A stretch of DNA of 8,119 bases from Clostridium sp. UBA6640 (GTDB lineage: Bacteria; Bacillota; Clostridia; Clostridiales; Clostridiaceae): positions 6,260 through 14,378 of the forward strand of contig NZ_DKLM01000015.1 in NCBI RefSeq assembly GCF_002455975.1. Direction: 5' to 3'. A program made the position numbers and the translations under genes. This document shows, piece by piece, positions 6,754 to 8,119 of the stretch. The notes under the pieces are model-generated. The model saw only the letters and a list, made by a program, of their open reading frames with translations, was not told where the DNA came from and searched no databases. Each line of letters starts with the position of its first letter. The first letter of the stretch is position 1.

Positions 6754-7789
6754 AATTCACATCATTTTTATAGTTATCAATAAAGTCTTCTAATTGCTTT
6801 GCAGAAGCTTCTATACTTTCTACGATTATTTTTAAATCATATTTATATTGATTAGAACTATGCATATAAAGCGGATCATAATATCTTACCATAAGTTCCT
6901 TTACTACGTCTATATAATCATTATTTCTTATTCTTTCACAATATTGTTCCAAATCAGCCACACTAATATGCTTTCTAATCTTCATTATAGCATCACAAAG
7001 CTCTTCATTACAATTTTTTCCTTTAGTATATTCATCAATAATTAAATTACTTCTAAAATCTAAATCTGCATCAACAAAAACATGTATGCCTTCTTTCATT
7101 TTATTATGGATATATTCTGGTATTAAAATTCTTCCTATTCTTCTGCTTTCAGCTTCAATAAAAACATAATTGCTCTTTCTATTTTTAAGTTCTTCATAAA
7201 TTAAAGATTCAAAGTACTTTTGAGAACGAGTTTCTCCCAGTCCAACAGAGCCCAAGATAGACCCTCTATGATTAGCAAATCCTTCTAAGTCTAATACATC
7301 ACAATCATTTTCCATAAGCCTTTTAAGAATTTCAGTTTTACCTACTCCTGTATTCCCATGAAGCACTACATAAGTAACTTCTTCATTTAATTTTGGAAGT
7401 TCTTCATTTATTGCTGCTCTATATCCCTTATATCCATTTTTAATTCTTTCAATTTTTACACCTAAGGTGCCAAGTAACTCTGCTATAGAGGCACTTCTCA
7501 TACCTCCTCTTGCACAAAACATAACAACTTTCTTATATTTTTTCTCTAAATCTATTACTTGTTCATAAATTTTAGGTAGATTTTTAGATACTACATCTAC
7601 TCCTAATCTTTTAGCTTTTTCTGTACTTTCTCTAGTATAGATAGTGCCTATTAAAGCTCTTTCTTCATCATTAAATAATGGAATATTTACTGCTCCAGGT
7701 ATTGTTGCTTCCTTATATTCCCCTGGGCTTCTCACATCAACTAAAACATAATCTCCTCGAAGTTCCTTATAATCAATTGTCCTAACCAT
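6752..7789 (-). CDS. mnmH: tRNA 2-selenouridine synthase (selenouridine/geranyl-2-thiouridine enzyme)
   Basis: A 345-residue protein, also known as SelU or YbbB. The family replaces sulfur with selenium at wobble uridine 34 of tRNAs for Lys, Glu and Gln, through a geranylated 2-thiouridine intermediate and with selenophosphate as selenium donor. The N-terminal rhodanese domain (about 4-130) has DVRSPGEY and the active loop FCARGGMRS with the key cysteine C92. The C-terminal part is a P-loop domain with Walker A GNTGVGKT (145-152), then GSILGSVGLGETRSQ (176-190) and VFIEAESRRIGR (209-220), all characteristic of this family. It is close to the roughly 360-residue E. coli enzyme and appears intact and cytoplasmic. 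The ATG has AAAGGTGG 7 nt upstream. It has its own terminator and probably its own promoter, so it is not part of the topoisomerase operon. No selenophosphate synthase gene is in the window. Confidence 0.93.
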   Translation of the reverse strand: MVRTIDYKELRGDYVLVDVRSPGEYKEATIPGAVNIPLFNDEERALIGTIYTRESTEKAKRLGVDVVSKNLPKIYEQVIDLEKKYKKVVMFCARGGMRSASIAELLGTLGVKIERIKNGYKGYRAAINEELPKLNEEVTYVVLHGNTGVGKTEILKRLMENDCDVLDLEGFANHRGSILGSVGLGETRSQKYFESLIYEELKNRKSNYVFIEAESRRIGRILIPEYIHNKMKEGIHVFVDADLDFRSNLIIDEYTKGKNCNEELCDAIMKIRKHISVADLEQYCERIRNNDYIDVVKELMVRYYDPLYMHSSNQYKYDLKIIVESIEASAKQLEDFIDNYKNDVN

Positions 7790-7824
7790 TTTTCATCCAC
7801 CTTTATTTTAATCCATAACCTATA

Positions 7825-7841
7825 CAATTAATAATTAATTG
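7825..7841. repeat. 17-bp perfect palindrome upstream of mnmH
   Basis: CAATTAAT and ATTAATTG are perfect 8-bp arms around a single A. It lies 36 bp upstream of the mnmH start, within the predicted leader. It may be a protein site or a weak hairpin, or may arise from AT-rich composition. Confidence 0.45.
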
Positions 7842-7844
7842 CTA

Positions 7845-7859
7845 AGAATATATAATTCT
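7845..7859. repeat. Short inverted repeat next to the 17-bp palindrome
   Basis: AGAAT and ATTCT flank ATATA, a 5-bp-arm palindrome only 3 bp from the preceding one. The arms are short and the significance is low by itself; the tandem placement is why it is listed. Confidence 0.3.
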
Positions 7860-7974
7860 ACATACTTCTTATCTTAATAAAAAGTTTAAATTTAATTTAC
7901 TATAGTTGAATTTCTATTTAACTTTAAATCCTTAATTCTCGATTATGAATTATTAAAATCTTCTACAGTGTTAT

Positions 7975-8004
7975 ATTTTAATATTTATTTGTACTAAGTG
8001 TCAA
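7975..8004 (-). promoter_or_regulatory. Candidate promoter of mnmH
   Basis: A perfect consensus -35 TTGACA (8004-7999) is followed after 18 nt by -10 TAAAAT (7980-7975) on the minus strand, with an A/T-rich UP-like tract just upstream. Transcription would begin near 7968, giving a leader of about 180 nt before the mnmH ATG. A weaker alternative, TTTTTA and TAGAAT spaced 17 nt, lies nearer the gene at about 7891-7863. Confidence 0.55.
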
Positions 8005-8119
8005 CTTTATAAGCTTTTATACTTATATTTTTTTAATGACTTAGTTCCTTATTATTACTCTTCCCACTTAATTGCTCATTTATTAAATGCTAGAAAGTAT
8101 TCAATTCACAATGCAAAAT

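Larger units (their letters stand above)
7790..8119. other. Gene-free AT-rich region upstream of mnmH
   Basis: All reading frames in this 330-bp stretch are broken by stops within short distances on both strands, and no tRNA or known riboswitch is recognised. It holds the mnmH ribosome binding site (7804-7797), two small palindromes and a candidate promoter. Recurring CAATT/GAATT-rich words (for example around 7825, 7932-7952 and 8100) resemble the decayed spacer repeats common in clostridia, but no clear repeat unit or target-site duplication can be drawn. Confidence 0.6.

Noticed and set aside
6848..7045. Plus-strand open frame opposite mnmH
   Set aside because: It is antisense to the mnmH P-loop domain with Ile/Tyr/Ser-rich composition and no ribosome binding site.
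8008..8034. Hairpin TATAAG/CTTATA followed by seven T on the plus strand, possible terminator
   Set aside because: The stem is only 6 bp with one G-C pair and an 8-nt loop, too weak to call; no plus-strand gene ends before it.
8111..8119. ATG at the right edge as a possible start of a plus-strand gene
   Set aside because: Only three codons are visible and there is no Shine-Dalgarno immediately upstream.
7811..8119. Possible decayed MITE, given CAATT-rich words near both ends of the gap
   Set aside because: No matching terminal inverted repeats of useful length or target-site duplication could be aligned by eye, and composition alone can explain the words.

Overview
The window is strongly AT-rich. 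Its genes have strong AGGAGG-type ribosome binding sites, AT-biased codons and short hairpin-plus-T-tract terminators, and the proteins have a Gram-positive look. All of this points to a low-GC Firmicute, most likely Clostridium sensu stricto or a close relative. I cannot name a species from the sequence alone. Every gene I can support lies on the minus strand, so transcription runs from high to low coordinates.

Layout in the direction of transcription: (1) 8119-7790 is a gene-free AT-rich stretch holding a good candidate promoter and two small palindromes. (2) 7789-6752 is mnmH (selU), the rhodanese/P-loop enzyme that makes 2-selenouridine in tRNA; it ends in its own terminator. (3) 6718-6654 is a short promoter region with a 21-bp palindrome over the -35 box. 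(4) 6641-4686 is parE and 4672-1751 is parC, the two subunits of a type IIA topoisomerase (topoisomerase IV). (5) 1745-528 encodes an M16 family zinc peptidase starting 5 nt after parC, followed by a strong terminator. Items 4 and 5 look like one three-gene operon. (6) 493-256 is an AT-rich promoter and leader region. (7) 255-1 is the start of an unrecognised gene that runs off the left edge.

ParE and ParC together form the A2B2 enzyme that unlinks daughter chromosomes. ParE carries the GHKL ATPase and the Toprim metal site; ParC carries the catalytic tyrosine and a C-terminal beta-pinwheel DNA-wrapping domain. MnmH is transcribed separately and acts on tRNA wobble uridines. The M16 peptidase has an intact HxxEH zinc motif; its substrate and any link to the topoisomerase are unknown.

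The window is mostly housekeeping DNA. I see no mobile element, CRISPR array, phage gene, tRNA or rRNA, and no clear new multi-gene system. The points most worth a second look are the ParC pinwheel (no GyrA box in blade 1, a box-like motif in the last blade), the palindrome in the parE promoter, the structured leader of the unknown gene at the left edge, and the peptidase packed into the topoisomerase operon.
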